Of a DNA stretch of 64,000 nt, positions 43,206-53,700 are shown one piece after another (the stretch's first letter is position 1; each line of letters starts with the position of its first letter). The stretch comes from Opisthorchis felineus (lineage: Eukaryota; Platyhelminthes; Trematoda; Opisthorchiida; Opisthorchiidae): NCBI GenBank assembly GCA_004794785.1, contig SJOL01009557.1:352080-416079 (forward strand), in the 5' to 3' direction. A program made the position numbers and the translations under genes. The notes under the pieces are model-generated. The model was not told the DNA's origin. It saw nothing but the letters and a program-made list of their open reading frames with translations, and did not search any database.

Positions 43206-44589
43206 TACCCTGCTCAGCGTATGGGTGGGAGTCACGGGGATCTTACCCTTGAAGACGGACCAAATCAGCAAAACTCGTGTGTGATGTCCAACGTTAAGAA
43301 ACATGTTCATTTGCTTAGTTTATGGGAACCAATTAGAGTTGTGTTGGAAAACACTTGCTATCTTAAGAAAGTACGCATCCAAGATCACGATTTTGGCAAG
43401 TCCCGAGCATATGAACACTATCTGATTATCCAGGGAAGATTTGGGCTACCGTACACTAGCAGAGATGAACCAATGTATTTGGTGGCGTGGCCACAACAGC
43501 AGCACAGAGATGCACGAAGGTATGCAAGATGCATCAAAACATAATTGACAAATGATTACGCCGTAACAGATCCAAACCCAAAACAGACTTCGCCATCTGT
43601 AATGAATTTGCCCTCCACATAGGAAGGCGTTACTTAAGAAGAGTCAACTCCCCCTTTAAAGGAAAACAAGTCAGGTGGCTCAAGTCTGGGTACCACTGTT
43701 GAGTAACGGTAAGCTTGAATATTCTAGTGCTGACCCCTTCACAATGATTAGTAATTTGTCCCCCGGTAAGATTCATAACAGAACACGGTAATCCAGCACG
43801 TGAAACGACGGGATTAGAAACGCTAGCAATAAACCGGTACAATGGAGAGAAGTTCAGTTTTTCGGACGTCAGAAAAATGTCAAAATAGAATGAAAAGAGG
43901 GGGTTGGGGGAAGTACATTCTCCAATAATAGGTACAAATCACACGGGTTCCACGGAATTGCAGTTGGGTAGCAGAAGGTTAGGTTAAAATAATCTCCATA
44001 TCGGGAGAACCTTGACTCCAAACTTCTGACCAATTCTGCTTGCGTAGCCTTTGGATGGTCGTATCCAAGAAGCTACGGTTCGCGGGATCAATCCCATCTA
44101 AACAGAGCTGTTGAGAGAAAGAAAGAGTATGAGAGAAACTTTGAGCAGTGGTACTTCATGAGCGTAACATTCAGTAATACCATTTAGGCTGACTAAAGTC
44201 AGTCACTGAGCGTACCAGCTAAGTAAGGAGTGCAAAGGTGCCCAGTTGAGACAAAGAATATATTTAGTGCTCGAAAACTTTTACAGTGAGTTTTTTACGG
44301 AGAAAACGAAGAACCGGGAATTGCCTGTTTGGTTGAAATTTTCTCCCATTGAATCTCTCTAGAGGAGAACACCCCGTAAGAGAGAACAATCGGCCAAAAC
44401 CACCTGGTGCAAAGGACGCTTGTTTAGGATTACTTCGGTTACCCATATCGTTTAAGTCGCGACCAATTGCTGTTACCTTGGTGTGGCGGTCGGGTACTGA
44501 GGGGTGTAAAGACCCCTCGAGGTTAAAGCACAGCAAGAAGGCCAAAGGAGACCAACGAGACAAAGATTAGCGGGAGTCCGTACTACTAG
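43206..44589. other. Unannotated intergenic sequence
   Basis: A plus ORF of 107 codons (43221-43544) and overlapping ORFs at 44264-44570 on both strands have no recognisable motif; possibly further element fragments. Confidence 0.35.
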
Positions 44590-44900
44590 GAATTGTAATT
44601 GTAATCACAGCAGAAAAGAACGCTGGCGCTTCACTGTCACACAACCATGTCAATTTATTTGAGTAGAGAGTTGGAAAGTAAAAATGGGAGAAGTGAGGCC
44701 TAGGGCTAGCCTATTACAAGCATCCGAGGTACCTACACCTGCAACACCCAGTCAGACAATCTGCATAGAAGCTGACAGCATGAACGCCACTCACATCGAT
44801 TAGGCGCTACATCCTTCAGTGTCCCCAGAGGAGCGCAAGGTGGGCCACATGGGCTCCTGGAAGGCAAACTGTACTATCTGTACTGTCTTCTGCAACATGG
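44590..44900 (-). mobile_element. Non-LTR element 3' tail, truncated
   Basis: Shares ACAACCATGTCAATTTATTT, ACCTGCAACACCCAGTCAGA, CAATCTGCATAGAAGCTGAC and ATGAACGCCACTCACATCGA with the tail at 15345-15560 and the same regions of the 45.7 kb element. Minus orientation, no intact coding frame. Confidence 0.8.
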
Positions 44901-45249
44901 GTGTTTCCTTCAGGCGACCAGGATTTCCATACTTATCGAAGCGCTGATGCTGTTTTCCCCGAGGGCGCTAGGTTAGAAAAGGTCGCCCATGAAAACCGTT
45001 CACTCCGATCAGGCAAAGGTTAATTGTGACCGCCGGCGGGTTATTGGTACTGTCGTAATATCTTGTACTGTTGAAAAAAACCCACTGTACACAGGATTGA
45101 GACAACTATGCTTCATTCCTTACAACCTCAAGCTAGGTTAGTCCTCCACAGTCACATCCGATTTTTCAGCCAACGACCCCAAACGCGAAACTTATTCGTT
45201 ATCTCTGCATACTCTCTAACAAACTGCAGTATGGATACTGTTAAAGGAC
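44901..45249. other. Spacer, possible further non-LTR remnant
   Basis: The GC-rich start may continue the 44590 fragment. No confident feature. Confidence 0.3.
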
Positions 45250-45715
45250 CCTGCGTAGGGTCCTACAGGGTTGCGTCTGGGTCGTGAATGCGTTGACTAC
45301 ATGTCTACACTGAGACGTCTAGACAGAACCAAGGGCATCGTTCAACTTAGTCGATCATGTTTCTTGGTGGCGATGTGGCTCACACGAATGTGTTCCGAAA
45401 ACGTTCACCACAATTCACCAATCCTTGCATTGAATACCTGCGGGCGCTTTGAAGAGCATTCTCTTGAGTTCACTACCAAAAGTGGTGTTCGAGGTGTCGT
45501 TTGCCACCCTTATTTTTCAAATTCGCAACCATCTTAACAGTCGAGGAAAAGCTTGCACTGTCGCCCATCTCCGCATGGAGATTTTCAGAGGAGAGCTCAC
45601 AGGTTTAGAGTATGCCGAAGACATTGTACTACTTTGTTAGAATTCCATCCAGAGACACAATAGGCTAAATGGTCTAAATAATGCTACCATGGGATTGGAT
45701 AAGTGGTTTCAACCT
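45250..45715 (+). pseudogene. Non-LTR reverse transcriptase fragment
   Basis: Plus-strand frames read EFTTKSGVRG (equivalent to the GVRQGCP block), then GELTGLEYAEDIVLLC, the YADD catalytic box with D changed to E. The frame stops right after. It faces the minus-strand element that begins at 45720, so two insertions converge here. Confidence 0.72.
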
Positions 45716-45719
45716 TCAG

Positions 45720-48560
45720 AGTAAAAATCACCATCATCAGGGACAACAACATCAGTGCTGACACGGGTGCTTCGCTGCCGTACAACCACAAAGTTTATCT
45801 AATTATATTTAGAGGTTCAAAGTGAAAGGAAGAGAAAGGAGTGGGAGAGGGAGGGAATTTAGTGCTGGTCTATCGCAAAAATTCTGAGCTGCCTACATCT
45901 TCAATCAATAATCTGAAAAGAAACTGACAGCACGAACACCACTGACATCGATTAGCCGCCACTTCTTGCAACGTCTCCAGCCAAGCACAGGCGGGGTCAC
46001 GGGGACCCTGTCCTGGAATGCGTACAACACCAACAACGTGACCTCTTCCACGCCCTTCTGCCAAGTCATGCGTTGTCCACCTCGCGGTTTGCACCATTCT
46101 GAAGGAGGCACGGAGAACAACACTCGTCTCGGCAGACGGTGTTACGGCATGCGTAGCACATGACCGAGCCATCGTAGTCGGTGGTGCTGGATGTTTTCCC
46201 CGATTGACGTACCTGCAGCACAACCAAATACCCGTTTGCTAATCACCTCGTTACTAACACGCTGACGCCATCCAAAACCAGCCACGCTTCTGAGGCATCG
46301 GTGGTCGAAAACCTGAAGACGCCTCACATCATCTGTCCGCAGAGGCCATGTCTCGCAACCATACAACAAAACGGCCCTTACTGTAGCCTATGCATGTGAC
46401 CTTTGAGACCCATTGATATGCCTTTTTGACGCCACAAGTGAAGCGAATCAGCAAACGTGATTCGGGTCTCTGAGATTCGTTCATCAGACACACATTCCGT
46501 CACAGTTACTACAATTACCGAGGTTTGTAAAATCCTCCACAATCTTCAGTGACTCTCCTTGAATCGTAAAGGTTATGTGCATAAACTGCACGTAATGAAG
46601 CATGACTTTGCACGGCTCGTGCTGAAAGATGGTATAATGGTGGTCAGTTTATTCAAGAGTTTACGCTTCGTCTTCGTCTTCAGAGATGAGGATGATGTTC
46701 ACTGCGTACTCCAGATAAACAGAATTCTCATCGGCAACGATTAGAACACCAAAGGTTTAAAGACCTTCCAGCGTTCGCCTTAGTGTTTCATCGACGACGA
46801 AGCTGAACAAGAATGGAGACCCTTGTCGGACACCATTTTTTATATGGACGCTTTTGGAAAGCTCACCATACACTTTCACACATTTACAAATTTGTGAATA
46901 TGGGGACCCGATTATGTTCACAAATTTTTGGGGCAAACCCTGTTGAGCAATAGTTAACAGCATTGACTGATCGGCAGAATCGAACACACACTTGAAGTCA
47001 AGGAACACCAAGATTGTGGGTCGTCTGTACATATGGCGTTGCCCTGACACCTGACGGAGTGTGAAGATGTGGTCGACGCGGCCTTTACCCGGTCGAAAAC
47101 TTGCTTGATGCTCACGGGTCAAAGATTCGCGTGCCGCCCTAGATGACGAAGAAACAGTGATGCCAGAAGCCTTGTGACAACGGCAGTGAAACTTACACAT
47201 CTGCGGTTACTACGTTGACCTCGAGTACCCTTTTGAAAATGTGCTATGTCATCGACTCAACCCAGTTTTCTGGGACGGTCTCTTTCTCCTAGATAGACGC
47301 AAAGAGGCTAGACAGGCACTGGCTGAGGAATTCATCGCCATCCTCGAATAGAGCAGGTGGAAGGTCATCAGAACCAGGAGCACGATGACGCTTGGGTAGA
47401 GATATACGCTCGGATACTTTTGAGGCTGAAGGGGACGCCATGTTCACAGTCTACCTTTCTGTTGAAGACCGGCATTCCGGATTGGAGTAACTGGTGGCCA
47501 ACTGAATTGTTGTATGGAGTAGTGCGCCCAGCAGTCCAAACATTCTCCTTTGCTGGACATCAGAGAGCTATTCTGGTCCCTGATAATTTCGCTGAGGACC
47601 ACCCGAAGCACAGTTGGACGAATCAAGTGGAACAGCATGCGGGGTTCCCAGCATTTTTCACATCTTCCATTTCTTCGACCTTTCGGGTCTACCAGGCTTC
47701 TCGGTCCTCAGGAACACTGAGTTTCACCTGACGTCGGGTTGAGTTGTGGTTTCGGGAAGGAGGAATCTGTCAGGGCTTCCAGTAAAGCCACGGTCCTATC
47801 AGAGATCCAGGGTTGGGGTAAGGTTGGTGGGTTGTACCGCAAACATAATTTCCGGCTTTGAGTAGCGCTTTGGATATGTGTTGCCAGTGACCGTTAATAT
47901 GCAAGATCTGACCGTTCGGCAGACATCCGAGTAGCTGGTTCTGATAGTTTCATTTGATTTCTGGGTCCATCAGCCTCTCAATGGCTGAGCGAGGTATGAG
48001 GGATTTGCGTAGACCGGAAAAACGCGAAGAAAAGCAGCAGTGGACAAGTGTATGGTGGGGATGCACGTTGGTATTTCAGAAGGAGCAGCAGGCAGTGATT
48101 GACCCTCACCACCGGCAACTGACGATGGTGTGGCTTATTTGGATTCGAAACTGGTTCGTTGATGACCATCACGTTGTCAAGCGATCTCCGCTGTCCAGGA
48201 AATTGGTACTGCAAAGCAACAGTCTATGATCGGCATACATCTGAAGTAGACGATTTCCGTTGTCCGTGCGTCTCGTATCCAGACCAAGATGACCTCCCAA
48301 TTGGGCACAGCAGTGCTTAGTCTACCTACATGGACGTTCATGTCACCAGCAAGATGTCCGAGCTTTCAGTCCATCGTAAAAGAGCTAGTGAAACCAGCGT
48401 CAACTAAACGGATTGGTGGAAACGCTAACAGTAGCAGCTTCATTGCCGTTTTGGACAGACTCGGCATTTGGTTGCGTTGACAAAGCTGGTTGCATCCCCC
48501 TAATGGAAACCTGCTTGAGGAATACCTTTATTGCGGAGCTCAAGCAGCATTTACTGACGG
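45720..48560 (-). mobile_element. Non-LTR retrotransposon (endonuclease-RT), degenerate
   Basis: Read from 48560 down: an APE-type endonuclease block GDMNVHVGRLS near 48330, with LGLDTRRTDNGNRLLQ in another frame. Then FEDGDEFLSQCLSSLFASI and ETVPENWVES near 47340-47260, and the RT fingers and palm at 47200-46757 (REHQASFRPGKGRVDHIFTL, LVFLDFKCVFDSADQ, GVRQGSPFLFSFVVDETLRR). The C-terminal part at 46370-45870 reads LYGCETWPLRTDDVRRLQVF, DHRCLRSVAGFGWRQRVSN and LRWLGHVLRMP. Frameshifts and stops break it throughout. The YADD region (around 46.5-46.75 kb) is not recognisable. It is the family seen in transcripts of many flukes; the clade is not decided. Insertions of its 3' end occur at 15.3, 43.0, 44.6, 50.1 and 56.9 kb. 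Confidence 0.9.
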
Positions 48561-49589
48561 GTATATCCATACCAGCAGCGATAAGAAGGAACGGATCCAT
48601 AAACCACGAATCTACGCACAGCCTGGGATAGGACTGTGGTGTCGATCTTCAGTGGTTCAGAAATTTTCGGAATCCTCTATCAAGGTACCAAGATCACGAG
48701 ATGGATAGAAACCCTCAATCCGGTTGTTCTATTGGAATGTGTCGGTTTCCTGAATAGCATCGATGACTTGTGTGTGGTCGATCAGTTACCACTTTGCTTT
48801 GTAGTTGTACACTCGTTTCGTCGAGCTCTGGCGGAACATGACTGCAGTTGGGCGACCCTCGCACTCCAGTGTGACGCAAAAGACCGAGTTGGTTGTTGAA
48901 TCGTTTCCTCTAGTCTTACTGTGTATAAAGTGATTGCCCGTTTGGTTGTTTCCGTTTTGCGTCCATACCGCCTTTCTTGTTTTGACCTGAACGTAAACCG
49001 CTCTTTGACCTTGTCATCGCAAGTCTAGTTTAAGTCAACTACGAGGGTTTCGCCATTTTGTGGCTACTTAGCCTTGAGTACAGGATCCCATTTGGAATTA
49101 GAAGTTCCTAAACCGGTACATAGAAGCTGGCGTAATCCCACAAGTTGAGGTTTGTAGAATTTTATCATTTTACTATCGTATTCATAGTACCGCATTTGTT
49201 GATAAACCTCCACTTGAACGATTTAACTTCTGGGATTTTGCGCGTTCATCTGTCTGCTGGAAACAAACAACAGAGGTATCTGTTGTTTGCTGCACATAGT
49301 TGGTGAACACTGCACTATTCACAGCATTGAGCTTGACTGAATTCAGTTTTAATGACAAGAGACAATGAATCGCGAAGCACCACCAACAGCAGATGGGTCA
49401 TCGATACCGGCCACTCATAAAATGTACTCTGTCTATTGCACAGGTGATAATCTTCGCCAGGGAAATCTGATTTTAGTCGACGGAAGACTTGATGACGACG
49501 AAAACTGATTCCCTCTCCATAGCCATGACCAGCTTTGAACAAACAGGGAACTTTTTCTTGACACAACACTACTCAGATAAGGTCCGTGA
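48561..49589. other. Region between the non-LTR element and GCN1
   Basis: No exon recognised, although the last coding exon of GCN1 should lie between here and 50482. Short ORFs only. Confidence 0.4.
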
Positions 49590-49690
49590 AGACTCTTCAA
49601 CGTTACATTACCGATTTTGCCCTTTTTGGACCTCAGCAGGTAAACCTATTCCTCAAGTTTCCATCAACCATACTTACCACTTGAACACTG
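49590..49690 (-). repeat. Hammerhead-like repeat family, copy 4, decayed
   Basis: Minus strand: TTGATGGAAACTTGAGGAAT, CCTGCTGAGGTCCAAAAAGG, GCAAAATCGG, then TTGAAGAGTCTTC. The order and spacing match copies 1 and 6, but both core boxes are mutated. Confidence 0.5.
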
Positions 49691-49904
49691 ATTTGCAACC
49701 AACACGGATTTATGCACTCACATGCAAATTAGCTGGGTGCAAACAAGAGATTTCGGCGAATATCAACTAAATCTCGCTTCAAGATATCGAAGTGCTTTTC
49801 ATGGCCCAATAATGCTTATATTGTTACAAACGAGAGATTCAGCTGATATTCACGTAAGTACTCCGGTAAATTGAAGCTGGGTGTGTGACTTCATTAGTGT
49901 CCAA

Positions 49905-50010
49905 GTAGAAAACAAGGTAGCTGGAAATTCGGAGACCACGCCTACCTCATGACCCCTAAGGATAAGGAGCCAGCAGTGCGCTGTCGAGGAGTTTTCAGCA
50001 GCCCTGTGTA
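49905..50010 (+). repeat. Hammerhead-like repeat family, copy 5
   Basis: GGAAATTCGGAGACCACGCC, CCTCATGACCCCTAAGGATAA, GCTGTCGAGGAGTTTTCAGC. The CTGATGA box is mutated to CTCATGA and the GAAAC box is lost. Confidence 0.6.
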
Positions 50011-50139
50011 AGCAGAACACGAAGCGGTAGTGTGCCAGATAAAGTTAATGCACAGATCTGAAGAACCACTCTGTGCCACTTGTGCGACAAAAGAGCACAT
50101 GTGCGGATCCAAAACGACGCGTGCATCAGACTACAGCGT

Positions 50140-50290
50140 GGGTGTTGGAGGTGTTAGCACCTCAGATATTTGAGTCTCCCTCCCTAGTCCATTACTTTCT
50201 TTCCATCTTTCCGTCTCTATTCAAATAAATTGACATAGTTATGCGACACTGAAGCACCAGTGTTCTCATCTGGTGTTGTTGTCAACGACT
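50140..50290 (+). mobile_element. Non-LTR element 3' tail, truncated
   Basis: GGTGTTGGAGGTGTTAGCAC, CAAATAAATTGACATAG and ACTGAAGCACCAGTG match the tail of the plus copy at 56870 and the reverse of the 45.7 kb element. Confidence 0.72.
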
Positions 50291-50341
50291 AAGATGTTGA
50301 TATAGAGGCGGCCTTTGCGTAGTCATCAGTCATCACCGGGC

Positions 50342-50440
50342 ACTGGTGTCTCCTCGAATGGTGATGAAAGTTTGCAAGTGAATTATCAAACTCATTGAAC
50401 AGATCAGTAGCCATCAGATTAACCATCAACGAAACAGAGC
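50342..50440 (-). repeat. REP-D family copy
   Basis: Minus-strand translation VNLMATDLFNEFDNSLANFH, collinear with AVDQVTIDLFAELDNRLAKV at 25.8 kb. It sits just downstream of GCN1 exon F. Confidence 0.55.
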
Positions 50441-50482
50441 TATCGAAGCACCAAGGAAAAAAAGAACGCGAACAAAACTTAC

Positions 50483-50728
50483 ACGGATAAGTGACGCGGA
50501 CAATTGGGATTCCTTGGGGGCTCCTATCCGGCAAAGAACGACCAGCGCAGTCTCGCCCCCTACTCGAACGCCGCTTGCTTTATCGCGCATAGCGTTCATC
50601 AACACGGCCAGGAACGGGGGAAGCCAGGACGGTACCGGATCGTTGTCTGCCAAATGGGACCGCCAAGCAATGTGGCTTGTCACTGTGGTAGTCAACGACC
50701 GGGTTTCCACAAGATCGTGCATGAGGCC
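50483..50728 (-). CDS. GCN1: GCN1 exon F
   Basis: Acceptor TGCGCAATCAG|GGC, donor ATCCGT|GTAAGT; 82 codons, phase 0 to 0. Reads GLMHDLVETRSLTTTVTSHI, then DNDPVPSWLPPFLAVLMNAM and DKASGVRVGGETALVVLCRI, matching the NKDPLPPLDPQAIKPILKALL and DKNTVVRAYSD blocks. At least one more exon, for the final ~30 residues, should follow at lower coordinates. Confidence 0.9.
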
Positions 50729-53700
50729 CTGATTGCGCATAAGCAGAAAATCGGAATCGAAAATAAATAGAGACAGCAGCTGGAACATATGTTTTATTCA
50801 AACACACTAACATAAGCAGGCAGTGGCATTTTTAACCACAAAGGAAAATCTGATCTATCTAAAATTAAAATACTCCCCTTGCCCCCAAAGACACTAACTC
50901 CTTAAATTAGTAGCTATATCCATCTTCTCAACATAGTGGATAGGGAAAACCGTGACGACTAAAATCATGGTAAAACCTATACACAGTTTACTGTTGTGAT
51001 GCACCCATACATTAAAACGCATTCCACACAATCAACTCGGTTCATCAGTAGGAACTGGGTAAAGTTTTGGGTTAGCTGGAAATATCCAGCGAGCTGGTCT
51101 TAAATGGGGATGGGGTTGGTAGAGAAGGGCAACTCGAATACGCTAAAACCGAAACGCTTAGCAGCGGGCCCCAAAGGTTAGTGATGAACCGAATAGTCAA
51201 GCAACAGCAGAAGTTCAAATGTAAGCATCCAGGTTGCGGGGGGTTATTGACAGAAACAATGATAAGTACCGCAGTATCCAGGACATGGGTCTGGAAACCA
51301 ACCTTGTTTAGGAGCTGCAGCAGTCCGTTCAAGTCGTGCTTGACGTCTGGAGTCCCTACGACATGTCCAACGAAACAGCCAACAGCTCGGAGACCAAGTT
51401 GGCATACAATTGTCTGTGTAGAGAAAAGAGGTAGATTATAAACGTTAGCTGATGAAAATCGGATGGTTCAGCGATGGTATCTCTTTGGTGCGTAGCTGTC
51501 GCGCAACCCTAAGGAAATGCAAACGCTGAAATGCTGACAGGTTGCCGACACCTAAATACGAGCGATCGAAAAGCCACGGCAGAGTATGAATAACGGGCCT
51601 TCTACCCGGCGGTTCGCGCTAACGTTGACACGGTGAGCAGACCAAGGACCATGAGGACGCCAAATCCAATCGGAAGGAAAAATACTGAAACGAACGAAGG
51701 TCAGTCCACTTTAACCAACAAGCAAGTAAAACACCCACTCTTCAGTAATCACGAAAGACAATAGGCTTCATTTGCACTGTGAAGGGTCTATGCTGTCACA
51801 TTACACTCGGATAAGCATTTATGTGCCCCTTAAGACGTCCAAGAATGTGCAGCGGTCGTTTCGGGCCGGTCCCATCAGTGTAAACCACAGAGGGATCTAG
51901 CTGTGGACACAAGTAAGGAAATGTGAAAGCACAGTCGACATTTCGCATGCACCCCACATTGGCGATTGTTGTGAGTGCGACCACCAGCCACTAGGTCACA
52001 TGCTTGCATGTCTGCATATCGGAATGTCGCATTTGCCAGTGTTGTGTGTGTGAACCATTCCAACCCTGGCTGTGACTGTTGGATGGTGCGTCACTTGTCA
52101 CTAATTAGACGTGCGCTTCCATCCGCTCTAGTCAGCCCTGGTGAGTGTCTCTACCTAACCGCACCGCTAACTACACTGCCCTGGGTTGGGTGCACAACCG
52201 GTTCCCTTCCAACGGACCCAAGAGCAGTGAAGCTCTACGTCCGAGAACACTACACGAGTCCGAATTTTGTTCGCAAAAATAACAGAACCTCAGGTAGGCC
52301 GACTGATATTGTCCACATATGGACGGTGCAGGCTGAGCACTGATGTGAATATCTAACTGAAAAAAACTGAAGAAACAGGGGAGTTGTTGGGGAAGCAGTG
52401 CTTCGAAAACTGCTGGATTGGTGAAGTATGCCCCTTGGTCAAGGTTTTAGCTCAAACCACCACCAAATCTTGGAGTGACAACAGGCATCATAAGGACTTA
52501 CTTTATCAGCGGAGCATAAATTACTCAGCAATCGTTCCAGACGCGAGACGACTGGGGTGAGCAATGTTTGTGCGTTGATTACAGCTCCAGGCGCGTGTTT
52601 TAAAGCGGTCAGTAGGATGAGAGCCTGGCTCTGTTGGAATGTCCAATGTTCATCTGCCAGTTTAGTGGGGGAAAAGTACATTTTTAGCAAAGCACTGGAA
52701 GAAAATGACATACATGGATCTTGTTCCAGCCCAGTGTGTACGCACCTGTCATAACCAAATGCGAGGTTGAGTGACTAGGTGAGATGAGTTCGTGCCTTTT
52801 CAGCTATAATTCTTGTGGTGGTTGTTGAATCGGAAAGCGAGAGACGACTGATACATCGAAAACGATGTGTCTCAGTAATGGGGTTCAGTCCTGATGGTTT
52901 CGACTGAGATGGCCTAACACATTGTTGAGCGATGCGACACTGTACTAACTCCGTCCCAGACCGACCGAGATACCTTCGATTCCCTGACTGCACGGTTTTT
53001 AATACAGTGCTCCATACTTTAACATGGTGTAACTTGACGCTCCGCTGAAATACCGCTGTCCATGGTATCTAGTTTCTAGCAAGCAGTGGTGGCTTACGCT
53101 GTGCTAGTCACGCGGTGGTCGATTTCTGCGTTGATGTTGGTCATATCCTACGTAAACAGAGAATGCTGTTGACTGCACAGTGAAGTCGTTGAATTAAACT
53201 GTCCGAGATTCCGACTAAAAAGTGTGAAGGCACTCAGAAAACACTCTTCGAATGGGGCTTTGTATTCACAGCGCGACCATCGAATTCAGACTGCAGAAAA
53301 CGAATACGATCTGGTGCGTCCGAGCCGACGATTTTCGCAGGCTCGAACTGTTTGACTATGGGTTTACGGTGAGTACTGAAGGTATGTTGGAGCGACATAG
53401 GAGCTAACGTCGTTGTCGGAAAATGCTGCATTAGTCTACGCCTCTACAAATTTATTCGGCTGCAATGACTACTATGGCTTGGACATACCCTCCTCTAAGG
53501 TGTCCCTGTCACCATTGGATTGCCCAAAACGGCGCGGTCATACAAGAGGTGAACTAAAAACCTGGCTGCCAACAGTTAGGGCTGATGTTGCGACTTCCTG
53601 GGACTCCACGCCGTCTAAGGAATCACACAATGGAGGACAAACTGGATAGTCATGTGCTCGGACCTCGCTGCTAACCATGCATCATTGGAAGCAGCGATTC

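Noticed and set aside
43221..43544. 107-codon plus ORF as a gene
   Set aside because: It directly abuts a retroelement tail, has no known motif and no splice or polyadenylation context.
47357..47731. 124-codon plus ORF as a gene
   Set aside because: It is antisense to the endonuclease-RT coding frame of the minus-strand non-LTR element.
51975..52343. 122-codon plus-strand ORF as a gene
   Set aside because: It lies in a GCN1 intron, has no recognisable motif, and is not unusual in length for chance.
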